A stretch of DNA of 64,000 nucleotides from Cherax quadricarinatus (GCF_038502225.1 NC_091323.1:22816345-22880344), one strand, 5' to 3'. Counted from the first letter of the stretch, positions 43,380 through 54,027 are shown. Notes: a model not told the origin generated them from the sequence alone. A program made the numbers and translations.

Positions 43380-45596
43380 CTAGGTCACTCTCCCTGAACC
43401 ATGAGCTTTATCGTACCTCTGCTTAAAGCTATGTATGGATCCTGCCTCCACTACATCGCTTCCCAAACTATTCCACTTCCTGACTACTCTGTGGCTGAAG
43501 AAATACTTCCTAACATCCCTTTGATTCATCTGTGTCTTCAGCTTCCAACTTGTTGCTGTGTCCCATCTCTGGAACATCCTGTCTTTGTCCACCTTGTCAA
43601 TTCCTCTCAGTATTTTGTAAGTCGTTATCATGTCCCCCCTATCTCTCCTGTCCTCCAGTGTCGTCAGGTTGATTTCCCTTAACCTCTCCTCATAGGACCT
43701 ACCTCTTAGCTCTGGGACTAGTCTTGTTGCAAACCTTTGCACTTTCTCTAGTTTCTTTACATGCTTGGCTAGGTGTGGGTTCCAAACTGGTGCCGCATAC
43801 TCCAATATGGGCCTAACGTACACGGTGTAAAGGGTCCTGAACGATTCCTTATTAAGATGTCGGAATGCTGTTCTGAGGTTTGCTAGGCCCCCATATGCTG
43901 CAGCAGTTATTTGGTTGATGTGCGCTTCAGGAGATGTGCCTGGTGTTATGCTCACCCCAAGATCTTTTTCCTTAAGTGATGTTTGTAGTGTCTGGCCCCC
44001 TAGACTGTACTCCGTCTGCGGTCTTCTTTGCCCTTCCCCAATCCTCATGACTTTGCACTTTTTGGGATTGAACTCCAGGAGCCAGTTGCTGGACCAGGTC
44101 TGCAGCCTGTCCAGATCCCTTTGTATTTCTGCCTGGTCTTCGATCGAATGAACTCTTCTCATCAACTTCACGTCATCTGCAAACAGGGATACCTCGGAGT
44201 TTATTCCTTCCGTCATGTCGTTCACAAATACCAGAAACAGCACTGGTCCTAGGACTGACCCCTGTGGGACCCCGCTGGTCACAGGTGCCCACTCTGACAC
44301 CTCGCCACGTACCATTACTCGCTGCTGTCTTCCTGACAAGTATTCCCTGATCCATTGCAGTGCCTTCCCTGTTATCCCTGCTTGGTCCTCCAGTTTTTGG
44401 ACTAATCTCTTGTGTGGTACTGTGTCAAACGCCTTCTTGCAGTCCAGGAAAATGCAATCCACCCACCCCTCTCTTTCTTGTCTTACTGCTGTCACCATGT
44501 CATAGAACTCCAGTAGGTTTGTGACACAGGATTTCCCGTCTCTGAAACCATGTTGGCTGCTGGTGATGAGATCATTCCTTTCTAGGTGTTCCACCATTCT
44601 TCTCCTGACAATCTTTTCCATGATTTTGCATACTATACATGTCAGTGACACTGGTCTGTAGTTTAGTGCTTCATGTCTGTTTCCTTTTTTAAAGATTGGG
44701 ACCACATTTGCTGTCTTCCCTGCCTCAGGCAATCTCCCTGTTTCGATAGATGTATTGAATATTGTTGTTAGGGGTACGCATAGCGCCTCTGCTCCCTCTC
44801 TCAGAACCCATGGAGAGATGTTATCTGGCCCCATTGCCTTTGAGGTATCTAGCTCACTCAGAAGCCTCTTCACTTCTTCCTCGGTTGTGTGTACTGTGTC
44901 CAGCACATGGTGGTGTACCCCACCTCTCCGTCTTTCTGGAGCCCCTTCTGTCTCCTCTGTGAACACTTCTTTGAATCTCTTGTTGAGTTCCTCACATACT
45001 TCACTGTCATTTCTTGTTGTCTCTCCTCCTTCCTTCCTTAGCCTGATTACCTGATCCTTGATGGTTGTTTTCTTCCTGATGTGGCTGTATAACAGCTTTA
45101 CGTCAGATTTGGCTTTTGCTGCTATGTCGTTTTCATGTTGATGTTGGGCCTCCCTTCTTATCTGTGCATATTCGTTTCTGGCTCTACGACTGCTCTCCTT
45201 ATTCTCCTGGGTCCTTTGCTTTCTATATTTCTTCCATTCCCTAGCACACTTGGTTTTTGCCTCCTTGCATCTTTGGGTGAACCATGGGCTCATCCTGGCT
45301 TTTTCATTATTCCTGTTTCCCTTGGGTACAAACCTCTCCTCAGCCTCCTTGCACATTGTTGCTACATATTCCTTCATCTCATTAACTGGCTTCCCTGCCA
45401 GTTCTCTGTCCCACTGAACCTCATTCAGGAAGTTCCTCATTCCTGTGTAGTCCCCTTTCCTGTAGTTTGGTTTCATTTGTCCTTGCCTTCCTGCTTTTCC
45501 CTCCATGTGTAGCTCTACTGTGTATTCAAAGCTCAAAACCACATGATCGCTGTTCCCCAAGGGGTCTTTCATATGTGATGTCCTCAATATCTGCAC
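43380..45596 (-). CDS. LINE-A ORF2, reverse transcriptase part (intact frame)
   Basis: 738-codon uninterrupted frame. The annotated Met is only the first ATG in this frame; the protein would begin upstream in the endonuclease. Residues 12-20 (PLGNSDHVV) are the last endonuclease motif (SDH). Then a Lys/Arg/Glu-rich linker (95-200), and RT motifs: NYRPVSLT (312-319), FLDCKKAFDTVPHKRL (383-398; catalytic Asp in AFD), SGVPQGSVLGPVLF (441-454), SLFADDVKLM (470-479; FADD catalytic pair), DLGVSI (545-550). A thumb and C-terminal region follows with YVRPILEYAAPVWNPHLAKH and RDVRKYFFSHRVVRKWNSLG. No RNase H. The style of motifs suggests a CR1/L2-like clade; a tree is needed. RT copies the element RNA into DNA at the nicked target. 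Confidence 0.9.
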   Translation of the reverse strand: MQILRTSHMKDPLGNSDHVVLSFEYTVELHMEGKAGRQGQMKPNYRKGDYTGMRNFLNEVQWDRELAGKPVNEMKEYVATMCKEAEERFVPKGNRNNEKARMSPWFTQRCKEAKTKCAREWKKYRKQRTQENKESSRRARNEYAQIRREAQHQHENDIAAKAKSDVKLLYSHIRKKTTIKDQVIRLRKEGGETTRNDSEVCEELNKRFKEVFTEETEGAPERRRGGVHHHVLDTVHTTEEEVKRLLSELDTSKAMGPDNISPWVLREGAEALCVPLTTIFNTSIETGRLPEAGKTANVVPIFKKGNRHEALNYRPVSLTCIVCKIMEKIVRRRMVEHLERNDLITSSQHGFRDGKSCVTNLLEFYDMVTAVRQEREGWVDCIFLDCKKAFDTVPHKRLVQKLEDQAGITGKALQWIREYLSGRQQRVMVRGEVSEWAPVTSGVPQGSVLGPVLFLVFVNDMTEGINSEVSLFADDVKLMRRVHSIEDQAEIQRDLDRLQTWSSNWLLEFNPKKCKVMRIGEGQRRPQTEYSLGGQTLQTSLKEKDLGVSITPGTSPEAHINQITAAAYGGLANLRTAFRHLNKESFRTLYTVYVRPILEYAAPVWNPHLAKHVKKLEKVQRFATRLVPELRGRSYEERLREINLTTLEDRRDRGDMITTYKILRGIDKVDKDRMFQRWDTATSWKLKTQMNQRDVRKYFFSHRVVRKWNSLGSDVVEAGSIHSFKQRYDKAHGSGRVT

Positions 45597-46282
45597 TACT
45601 CAAGGTGAATACTAAGTCCAGTCTTGCTGGTTCATCCTCCCCTCTCTCTCTTGTAGTGTCCCTTATGTGTTGGTACATGAAGTTTTCTAATACCACCTCC
45701 ATCATCTTAGCCCTCCATGTATCTTGGCCCCCATGTGGCTCCAAGTTCTCCCATTCGATCTCCTTGTGGTTAAAGTCGCCCATGATCAGGAGCTTTGCCC
45801 TGCATGCATGAGCTCTACTGGCTACTGCAGCCAGTGTGTCAACCATCGCTCTATTGCTCTCGTCATACTCTTGCCTTGGCCTCCTGCTGTTCTGTGGTGG
45901 GTTATACATCACTGCAATTATCTCCTTGGGACCTCCAGAGTGAAGCGTTCCCGCTATGCAATCACTTTTTTCTCCGCTGTCTCCTCTCTCCAGCTCATCA
46001 AAATTCCATCGGTGTTTGATCAGCAATGCCACTCCTCCACCCCCCCTGTTCCTTCTGTCTTTCCTCAGGATCTGGTATCCCATTGGAAAGATGGCATCTG
46101 TTATCATACCTGTAAGTTTTTTTTTCTGTGATCGCTATGATGTCTGGTGATGCCTCTTTGACTCTTTCGTGCCACTCCTCCCACTTGTTTGCTATTCCAT
46201 CAGCATTTGTGTACCATACCTTCAGTTTCCTTTCCAACACTGTGGTTTGGGGGGCCTGTGGGGGTGGGAGACCTGGTAGCAT
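45526..46282 (-). pseudogene. LINE-A ORF2, APE-type endonuclease part (frameshifted)
   Basis: Starts near 46282 with LERKLKVWYTNADGIANKW and SPDIIAITE (first APE motif; copy A11 keeps the expected LTETKL). A frameshift within TEKK and a return at a C7/G7 run (46040-46050) break the next 75 residues. From 46025 the frame is LLIKHRWNFDELERG, IIAVMYNPPQNSRRPRQEYD, KLLIMGDFNHKEIEWENL (GDFN catalytic motif), RLDLVFTLSSADIEDITYER. A third 1-base shift in the GGGG run near 45556 separates it from SDHVV in the RT frame. The domain nicks target DNA to prime reverse transcription, so it should decide insertion preference. Confidence 0.85.
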
Positions 46283-46519
46283 ACTGTGGGATTCTATGGT
46301 TGGGGTTGGATGGAAGCTGTGGGTATGGATTGTATTGTGTGTTGGGATGGTGTGATAGGTTGTGGGGTTCTGAGGATAGTTGTGTGTGTGCTTACACTGG
46401 CTGTTCTGTTCTGCTCTGACTGACCTCTGCTGGTTCCATCCTTGTCTCCTTTCCTAGCTCCTTCCGCTTTTTTGTCCTCTCCCTCAGCTGCTGTCTCTCT
46501 GTTTGTGTTCTGTCTCTGT

Positions 46520-47324
46520 CTAGGAACACCTTCTTGTACTCTCCGAGCTTTTCAACCATGGTTTCTCTTGGAGGATCCTGTTCCGCACTGTTTCTGTCCT
46601 GAGAATCAGCTTGATCGGTCGGTTTCTCCATTTCAAGTACCCCCCTATTCTCTGAAAATTTACAATCTCGTCCATGTCTTCTCCCCCTATTTCCATGATG
46701 ATTTTCTCAATCTCCTTTCTTTCTTCCTGCCATCTTTCAGTGTGTGTCCTTTCCTCTCTCTCCCGAAGCCCATGGATAAACACTGATTTTGCCCTTTCCT
46801 CCCCCCATTGTCTCTCCCTCTGTGACTCTGGTTCCTGTCTGTATGTGGTCATTTTCTCCCTTGATTTTTTCCAGTGGCTCTTGGTAGCATGGTTGTGCCT
46901 CAGCATTCGACCTATCTCCCTTTCCATCTGCACCCATCTGCTCTTCCCTTCCACTCCCTGGCCCTTCTTTGCAGGCTGATATGACCTTAGCATAATTCAT
47001 ATCTCCTTCCTTCCTGTTCAGCCTCTCAGCTTCGTATGGTGTGTCTTCTCTGGTCACTACCCCTGAGACTTGCTTCAGCCTGTTTACCTCAAATTCTAGG
47101 ACCTTTACCCTGGCTACTGCAGTTTCGACTTGTGCCTCCCAATTCTTCGTCTCCTTCTCCAACCTCTTTTCCCATTTCACAGAGAGCTCTTTCTCCATTT
47201 TTTCAGAAAGCTCTCCTAATTTTCTCTCCCATTCTTGCTCTGTCCTTTTCCACTGCTCCTCCATCCATTCCTCCCTACCAGTACCATTGTCATCTGATCC
47301 CTGATTCCTGCGAGTCCAAACCAT
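46520..47324 (-). pseudogene. LINE-A ORF1 protein (coiled coil plus RNA-binding-like region), frameshifted
   Basis: ATG at 47324 (MVWTRRNQGSDDNGTG). Residues about 18-85 are a long charged heptad-like coiled coil (WKRTEQEWERKLGELSEKME, EVNRLKQVSG). The first frame runs to 46737; homology continues in another frame (46993-46520) with KSVFIHGLREREERT, KEIEKIIMEIGGEDMDEIVN and FQRIGGYLKWRNRPIKLILR, which looks like the RRM-like fold of ORF1 proteins (transposase_22 type), followed by a basic tail. So at least one frameshift lies in the overlap 46740-46990. The role would be RNA binding and chaperoning in the retrotransposon particle. Confidence 0.78.
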
Positions 47325-47325
47325 T

Positions 47326-47640
47326 TTTTTTTTTAGTGAAAGAGAGAGAAAGAGAAAAAGAAAAAGGGGGAGAGAGTGAGAGGGAGAAAGAGAGAGAAGG
47401 GGAGGATAGAAGGAGGGGAAAAGAAGGGAAAAGGGGGGAGAAAGTGAAAGGGAAAAGGTAAGAGAGAGGGGGGTGACAAGGGAAGAGAGAGAGAGAAGAG
47501 GAAGAGAGAGAGTAAGAGAGGAAGAGAGGGAGAGAGAGAGGAAGAGACAGAGAGGAAGAGAGAGAGAAAGAGTGAGAGGAAGAGAGAGGAGGAGAGGAAG
47601 AGAGAGGAGAGGAGAGGGGGAGAGATGGGGGGGAAAGGAA
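47326..47640. repeat. GA-rich tract, possible LINE-A 5' UTR
   Basis: Purine-rich GAGA/GGAGA/GAAAG sequence directly upstream of ORF1. An open frame on the plus strand (Arg/Glu-rich) is an artefact. Confidence 0.75.
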
Positions 47641-47677
47641 GGGTTAGAGGGTCACTTCACAGGAAGGTGTGAAATCC

Positions 47678-47682
<5 letters not shown>

Positions 47683-47723
<41 letters not shown>

Positions 47724-47727
47724 TGTA

Positions 47728-47773
<46 letters not shown>

Positions 47774-47792
47774 TGTGTGTGTGTATGTGTGT
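47683..47792. repeat. (GT)n microsatellite, 5' flank of A6
   Basis: About 54 GT units with GTCTGTATGTATG and GAATG interruptions. Confidence 0.97.
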
Positions 47793-48582
47793 GCTACAGC
47801 TATTCAAGTGCCTAACAGCAGAGCCTGTTCGCACCTAGTGTGTGTGCATATGTTTATGTAAACAGTCCTTATTTCCCACGTATGTACTACATATGTATTG
47901 CATATGTACCCGATCTCTTGGTTCCCCCTGTACTGTCTTATGCATTTAAAATTACATTAAAAAATAAATACACTAGGCTTCGCCTATATTCCGCTACCTC
48001 TAAATTCTATTAAATGCCATAGATGCTGCTTATTCTAATTCCGATAGCTCGAGGAGAGTGACCCCCAATTCCAGCTAGAGACAGGTACTATTGACCCCAT
48101 GCAACTCAAACTAGGTGAATATTACTTGCGGCTGGCAGTGGAGTAACGTTGCGGGTCTGTCCTGTCCCAGAAGTTAAGATGTTTGATGCTTCTCGGTAAT
48201 TTTTCTACTAACTTCCTGTATGCACTATAGTCTCTAGCTCTTCTAATTTTTTCACTCACTGTATTTACTGACACATCTATACATATCTCTTATCTCCCTG
48301 GTCTTATGTCGCACTTATTCTTCAACTACCCCACTGCGTTATTATGGCAACACTATTTAGGCCTGAGACAACCGTTCACACTTCCAACGGCCCCCGCTAA
48401 ACACTTAGTCACTATTTCCTTTGTTTTCTTTTCTGTGCTCACTAATATTTCCTTTTTTCGGGGCTTAAGTGATTATATGGACTCTTATGCGTGCACACAC
48501 CTATATCCCACACTCTATTCCTTATGGCACAGTCAGAAATTATCACCAAAACACGAGCTCAAACCGCGTGACTCCTCCACGA

Positions 48583-48585
<3 letters not shown>
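47793..48585. other. Unassigned sequence
   Basis: AT-rich unique sequence between two microsatellites that both border LINE-A copies. Weak similarity to a LINE-A 3' tail (GAGTGACCCCCAATTCCAGC... CAACTCAAACTAGGTGAATA, 48056-48122) suggests a badly decayed copy. Confidence 0.4.

Positions 48586-48640
<55 letters not shown>
48586..48640. repeat. (GT)n microsatellite, 3' flank of A7
   Basis: About 27 GT dinucleotides, then GCACTCACCTAATTGTGG of the LINE tail. Confidence 0.97.
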
Positions 48641-48642
<2 letters not shown>

Positions 48643-49667
48643 ACTCACCTAATTGTGGTTGTAGGGGTCGAGACATAGCTCCTGGCTCCGCCTCTTCACT
48701 GGTCACTACAGGGTCTTCTCTCTCCCTGCTCCATGAGATTTATCATACCTCGTCTTAAAACTATGTATGGTTCCTGCCTCCACTACATTTGCTAGACTAT
48801 TCCACTTCCTGACAACTATGACTAAAGAAATACTTCCTAACATCCTTTTGACTCATCTGAGTCTTCAGCTTCCAATTGTGACCCCTTGTTTCTGTGTCCC
48901 ATCTCTGGAACATCTTGTCTCTGTCCACCTTATCTATTCCTCGCAGTATTTTGTATGTCGATATCATGTCTCCCCTAAACCTCCTGTCCTCAAGTGTCGT
49001 CAGGCCGATTTCCCTTAATCTATCTTCGTAGGATATTCCCCTTAGCTCTGGAACTAGCCAAGTTGCAAACCTTTGCACTTTCTCTAATTTCTTGACGTGC
49101 TTGACAAGGTGTGGGTTCCAAACTGGTGCTGCATACTCCAGTATGGGCCTGAAGTACACGGTGTACAGAGTCTTGAACGATTCCTTACTAAGGTATCGGA
49201 ACGCTATTTTCAGGTTTGCCAGGTGCCCATATGCTGCAGCAGTTATCTGGTTGATGTGTGCTTCCAGAGACGTGCTCGGTATTATACTCACCCCAAGAAC
49301 TTTCTCCTTGAGTGAGGTTTGCAGTTTTTGGCCCCCTAGACTATACTCTGTCTGCGGTCTTCTTTGCCCTTCCCCGATCTTCATGACTTTGCATTTGGCG
49401 AGGTTAAATTTGAGGAGCCAGTTGCTGGACCATGTGTCCAGCCTGTCCAGGCCTCTTTGTAGTCCTGCCTGATCCTCGTCTGATTTAATTCTCCTCATTA
49501 ACATCACATCATCTGCGAACAGAGACACTTCTGAATCTAACCCTTCCATCATGTCATTCACATTTACCAAAAATAGCACTGGTCCTAGGACTGACCCCTG
49601 TGGGACCCCGCTCGTCACAGGCGCCCACTGTGATACCTCATCACGCACCATGACTCGTTGTTGCCTC

Positions 49668-49671
<4 letters not shown>
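48641..49671 (-). mobile_element. LINE-A copy A7 (5'-truncated, subfamily II)
   Basis: About 1.03 kb minus-strand copy. The RT frame 49671-48797 starts GRQQRVMVRDEVSQWAPVTS, contains SGVPQGSVLGPVLF and SLFADDVMLMRR (FADD intact), and shifts frame near KYFFSHS (48830). 3' UTR ACCACAATTAGGTGAGT, subfamily II. Left and right neighbours are (GT)n; the RT frame even opens into the upstream (AC)n as Thr-His codons. A clean example of (AC)n-LINE-(AC)n. Confidence 0.93.

Positions 49672-49709
<38 letters not shown>
49672..49709. repeat. (GT)n microsatellite shared by A7 and A8
   Basis: About 19 GT dinucleotides; 5' flank of A7 and 3' tail of A8 at once. Confidence 0.97.
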
Positions 49710-49711
<2 letters not shown>

Positions 49712-50430
49712 TGTACTCAACTAATTGTGATTGCAGGAGTCGAGTCATAGATCCTGGCCCTGCCTCTTCACTGGTCGCTGCTCTCTCCCTGCTCCGTGAG
49801 CTTTATCATACCTCTTCTTAAAGCTATGTATGGATCGTGCCTCCACTACATCACTCTCCAGATTGTTCCATTTGCTGACAAATGAAGAAATGCTTCCTAA
49901 CATCGCTGTGACTCATCCGGTTGTTACCTCTTGTTGCTGTGTTACATCTCTGAAACATTCTGTCCTTTTCCACCTTGTCAATTCCTCTCAGTATTTTATC
50001 TCGTTATCATGTCCCCCCTATAACAGGGGGCGTTGACCACCGAAACCCTATCCAGGTATTCCCCAGGTATCGCTCCTGTCTTCCAATGTTGTCAGGTCGA
50101 TTTCCCTTAACCTCTCCTCGTAGGACAAACCCCTTAGCTCCGGGACTAGTTTTGTTGCAAACCTTAGCCCTTTTTCTAATTTCTTGACGTGCTTGACCAG
50201 GTGTGGGTTCCATACTGGTGCTACATACTCCAATATGGGCCTGACGTACACGGTGTACAGAGTCTTGAACGATTCCTTAATATGGTGTGGAAAAGCATTC
50301 TTAGGGTACCCAGGCACCCATATGCTTCAGCAATTATTTGGTTGGTGTGCGCCTGAGGAGATGTCCTCGGTATTATACTTACCCCAAGATCCTTTTCCTT
50401 GAGGTTTGCAGTCTGGCCCCCTAGCCTGTA
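49710..50430 (-). mobile_element. LINE-A copy A8 (5'-truncated)
   Basis: Minus-strand copy starting at the tail (GTACTCAACTAATTGTGATT) and ending in the RT C-terminal region near 50430, where a short (GT)8 follows. Frame fragments: ESFKTLYTVYVRPILEYVAP, VKHVKKLEKGLRFATKLVPE. It holds a 47-bp insert at 50025-50071 that resembles the LINE-B 3' terminus, plus several deletions. Confidence 0.88.
50025..50071 (+). mobile_element. Minimal LINE-B 3' end inserted in A8
   Basis: AGGGGGCGTTGACCACCGAA and CCAGGTATTCCCCAGGTAT interrupt the LINE-A sequence between CCCCCCTAT and CGCTCCTGTC. They match the last 40-50 bp of LINE-B (GGGGCGTTGATCCCCGGAAT, CCTCCAGGTA). A TAT lies at each edge. Confidence 0.65.
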
Positions 50431-50446
50431 CTGTGTGTGTGTGTGT

Positions 50447-50715
50447 AGGGTGAGTGGGTGTTGGGAGGGAGAGCTCACGTATTTATGGTTGCAGATGTCA
50501 AGTTTCAGCTCCTGGCCTGGTCTCTGAGACTTCTCGTAAGCCCTATCGTACCTATTCTTCAAACTGCGAATATATCCTGTCTTTACCACTTCCTGACCAC
50601 TCCTAGCATGAAGACATACTCTCTGGTACCCCTGGGTCTCGTTTGTGCCTTCAACTTCCAACTATGCCCTTGTGTACCTGTTTACCACATCTTGAATAGC
50701 CTATCACTTTTGAGC
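50447..50715 (-). mobile_element. Diverged LINE-A-like tail, copy A9
   Basis: GAGCTCACGTATTTATGGTT, GCTCCTGGCCTGGTCTCTGA, GCCCTATCGTACCTATTCTT and CCACTTCCTGACCACTCCTA follow the LINE-A tail order at lower identity. It begins after the short (GT)8 that ends A8 but has no microsatellite at its other end. Confidence 0.6.
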
Positions 50716-50744
50716 GGAAAAGTTGTGATAATATTTTCCACTTG

Positions 50745-50910
50745 GTAGTGGAAAAAGGGAATAGATGGGAAGCGGAGAAGAGAAGAGTGGGAAGGTGAAG
50801 AGAATGGAGAAGGATGAGACAGGGAAGGGGTAGGGAAAAGACGGGGAAGAGAGGAGGAGGAGGGGCAGAGGAAGGGGAGCGGCAAGGAATGGGAGGGATA
50901 GGGAACGGTG
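50745..50910. repeat. GA-rich purine tract
   Basis: AGGGGAAGAGG-type low-complexity sequence. Confidence 0.75.
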
Positions 50911-50929
50911 AGTGTAGTTCTCTACTTGT

Positions 50930-51130
50930 CAAAGTATTGAGTTCGGTAGCTGTCGTTGTCTGTTAGTGTCAGCAGGAATCAGAACTTCATGTTGGAGATA
51001 AAACGGTGTCTGTTGTTATCTATCACTTCCAACAGAAATCAGAATGGTGTCTGTTTTTTGCATGTTAATTCCAGCAGCGCAGTGGATGCTGTAATTGTTG
51101 TTCTGTGTTAATCCCAGTAGTTAAAATCCA
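50930..51130 (+). repeat. Degenerate tandem duplication
   Basis: Two to three imperfect units around GTGTCTGTTGTTATCTATCA and CAACAGAAATCAGAA / CAGCAGGAATCAGAA. Confidence 0.55.
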
Positions 51131-51152
51131 GTAGAGAGAAATGGCATAAAGT

Positions 51153-51156
<4 letters not shown>

Positions 51157-51225
<69 letters not shown>
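51157..51225. repeat. (GA)n microsatellite
   Basis: About 34 GA dinucleotides. Confidence 0.97.
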
Positions 51226-51230
<5 letters not shown>

Positions 51231-51505
51231 CAATGTGCAAGATCAGCTTCATTCGGCTCTGCATCCAGTAAAAAAAAAATTGTGAATGCCTATGGTGAAG
51301 ACTGACCAACATGCATTCACTCCTTCACACACCATTGTGTACACTTTCTTAAAATACGATGTTAGTGGAATGTAAATGTATTTCTCTGTGTCTGAGGCGA
51401 TAGCATCTACGAGGGCGCTCCCTGGATGATGATCTTGCAAGACTTAAAGTATTTGGGGAAGGCTGTGATACCAGAGCTGTGGGACAGCCTTACGCACGGC
51501 AGTGT
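51226..51505. other. Unassigned sequence
   Basis: No gene or element recognised. Confidence 0.4.
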
Positions 51506-51770
51506 TGGAGGTCATAGCAGTAACACGTCATTCTCATGATGTCTGGTAGACACATCATGATGTCAGTTTATTTTATGGGGATCACATCAGAGATGTCAGC
51601 TTGGGTCTTGTCTGCACTAGTCACGTACTGATGTCCATTGCTTTTGTGGGGACCACATCAGAGATGTCAGCTTGTGTTCGTAGTCACGTCATGATGTGTT
51701 TGTTTTCCCCATGGGATTACATCTAACATAGCTTGTATTGGTTGCTAGTAACATCATGATATCAAGGCCG
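51506..51770 (+). repeat. Degenerate tandem repeat, about 75-bp unit
   Basis: Three to four imperfect units sharing GATCACATCAGAGATGTCAG / GACCACATCAGAGATGTCAG, CTTGTGTTCGTAGTCACGTC and CATGATGTC. Confidence 0.75.
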
Positions 51771-51927
51771 ACTACAGATGCAGCAGCAGTGTTTAAGTGA
51801 CTGAAACTGTGACACTGGATAGCTTCTAACAGTTCTTACACACGAATGACTATGAATGTGGATCGAAAAATTGCTTTGGTTCTCAGTTTTAAAGTCATTG
51901 ATTCATAAAACTCGTTTGAAGCGCGCG

Positions 51928-51962
<35 letters not shown>
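51928..51962. repeat. (CA)n microsatellite, 5' flank of A10
   Basis: GCGCGCGCGTA then about 16 AC dinucleotides, joined to the LINE. Confidence 0.96.
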
Positions 51963-52366
<404 letters not shown>

Positions 52367-52597
52367 ATACGAAATTGTGACTTTCACACAATTTTGATTA
52401 CAGCAAACTGGTCCCTATATAAAATTATTAAATCAACAGGTATATATATAATGTCTCAGTTTTGTATACTTGATACTTATACTTTCTCAGAGAAAAAGTA
52501 TATATACACACATATACATATTTTACCTCTAGTGCAGAATGTGGGGACCCAAGACCTCGAAGTAGAGTTGTCCATGAAGCACTACAAGAGCCATGTA

Positions 52598-52668
52598 GTT
52601 GAAGGGGTCGAGTCACAGCTCCTGGTCCTGCCTCTTCGCTGGTCACTACTAGGTCCAGTGTCTCTCAG
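52598..52668 (-). mobile_element. LINE-A tail fragment A13
   Basis: AGGGGTCGAGTCACAGCTCC, TGGTCCTGCCTCTTCGCTGG and TCACTACTAGGTCCAG only; no microsatellite beside it. Confidence 0.7.
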
Positions 52669-52894
52669 GATGAACGACGGTGCTGGTGAAGCAGTCGAAA
52701 ACGTTTTGCCCAGGAATGGATTCGATCAGGTTGATAGTAAGTACCGTCGCTGGGCGAAACGTTGGCAGGAAGGGTTACTGCCATCATAGGGTCTTTCTCA
52801 GTAGTCTGGTGTAGAAATGGCTTGGCAATAGAGTTGTTACCTGCGCTAGTTTGAAAAATAGTTCTTCTCCTGTTATAACTATGTTGTAGATATT
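52669..52894. other. Sequence with two CGAAACGTT-like motifs
   Basis: CAGTCGAAAACGTTTTGCCC at 52690 and CTGGGCGAAACGTTGGCAGG at 52751, both variants of the dispersed core motif, within otherwise unassigned sequence. Confidence 0.45.
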
Positions 52895-53255
52895 ACTGTT
52901 ATCCTGGTGATGGTGTTATCCTGGTGGTGTTGTTACCCTGGTGATGGTGTTATACTGGTGATGGTGTTATCCTGGTGATGGTGTTATACTGGTGATGGTG
53001 TTATCCTGGTGGTGTTGTTACCCTGGTGATGGTGTTATCCTGGTGATGGTGTTATCCTGGTAATGGTGTTATCCTGGTGGTGTCATCCTGGTAATGATGC
53101 TATCCTTGTGATGGTGTTATCCTGGTGATGTTATCCTGGTAATGGTGTTATACTGGTGATGGTGTTATCCTGGTGATGGTGTTATCCTGGTGATGGTGTT
53201 ATCCTGGTGGTGTTGATGTTTTTCTGGTGATGATGTTATCCTGGTGATGTTGGTG
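52895..53255 (+). repeat. 17-bp minisatellite (GTTATCCTGGTGATGGT)
   Basis: About 21 units with ACTGG/CCTGG and GGTGGT/AATGGT variants and occasional short units. Confidence 0.93.
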
Positions 53256-53399
53256 TTATCCTGTCGTACACCCCCTATCCAGTGCCGTACACCGCCATAC
53301 ACTCCTATCCACCACCGTACATGCTCCCACACCCACACTGAGGACCAGGAGTCAAACAATAATCTAAATTTACCTCTTCTCTAGTCCCTTGCTTACAGT

Positions 53400-53830
53400 A
53401 CCTGATCCCCCCTGATCCCCTCACCCCTCTCTACTCCTATTCCCCTCTCGTCTCTCCCCCTTTCCCTCCCCCTTTACCCACCCCTCTTTCCCCTTTACTC
53501 TCCTCTTCATTCCCCTTTACCCTCGTCTCTTCCCCCGACCCTCTCTCCTCTTCCCCCTTTACCCTCTCTCTCTTCCCCCTTTACCCTTCCTCCCCCCTTT
53601 ACCCTCCCTCTTCCCCCTTTACCCTTCTCCTCTTCCCCCTTTACCCTCTCTCATCTTCACCCTTTACCCTCTGTCCTCTTCCCCCTTTACCCTCTCTCTT
53701 CTTCCCCCCTTACCCTCTCTCCTCTTCCCCCTTTACCCTCTCTCCTCTTCCCCCTTTACCCTCTCTCCTCTTCCCCCTTTACCCTTTCTCCTCTTCCCCC
53801 CTCACCCCTCTCTCCTCATTTCCCTTTCCC
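53400..53830 (+). repeat. Pyrimidine minisatellite, about 23-bp unit
   Basis: CTCTCCTCTTCCCCCTTTACC-like units, most regular from 53520 to 53800 (about 14), less so on both sides. The complement is G/A-rich with G4-5 runs. Confidence 0.88.
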
Positions 53831-54027
53831 CTTCCCCTCTCGCCTTATTTCCATCCTTCCCTCAGTTTTTCCTTCTCGTTTTCCCCTCGTCTTCCTCTTC
53901 CCTCGTTTTTTCATGCCCCTCCCTATCTTCATTTCTATCGACCCTCACTTTCTCCTCCTTCGTTACTCGCTCTCGTTATGCCTGTTTTTCCCTTTTTGTT
54001 CCCCTTTCCACCTCCTACTCTTTTTAG

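Larger units (their letters stand above)
43300..47682 (-). mobile_element. LINE-A copy A6, nearly full length (about 4.4 kb)
   Basis: Minus-strand non-LTR retrotransposon, order 5'-GA-rich 5' UTR (47640-47326) - ORF1 (47324-46520) - ORF2 endonuclease (about 46282-45530) - ORF2 RT (45596-43380) - 3' UTR with GGCGGGGCCAGGAGCTCGGA and two copies of AACTAGGTGAGTAC - (AC)n. Flanked by (GT)n at 43226-43299 and 47683-47790, same phase. Whether the GA-rich tract belongs to the element cannot be told from one copy. Subfamily I (terminus GSGRVT). Small frameshifts in ORF1 and EN make it inactive as it stands, but RT is intact. Confidence 0.92.

Noticed and set aside
47473..47838. Arg/Glu-rich frame of 121 codons
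   Set aside because: Translation of the GA-rich tract and adjoining (GT)n.
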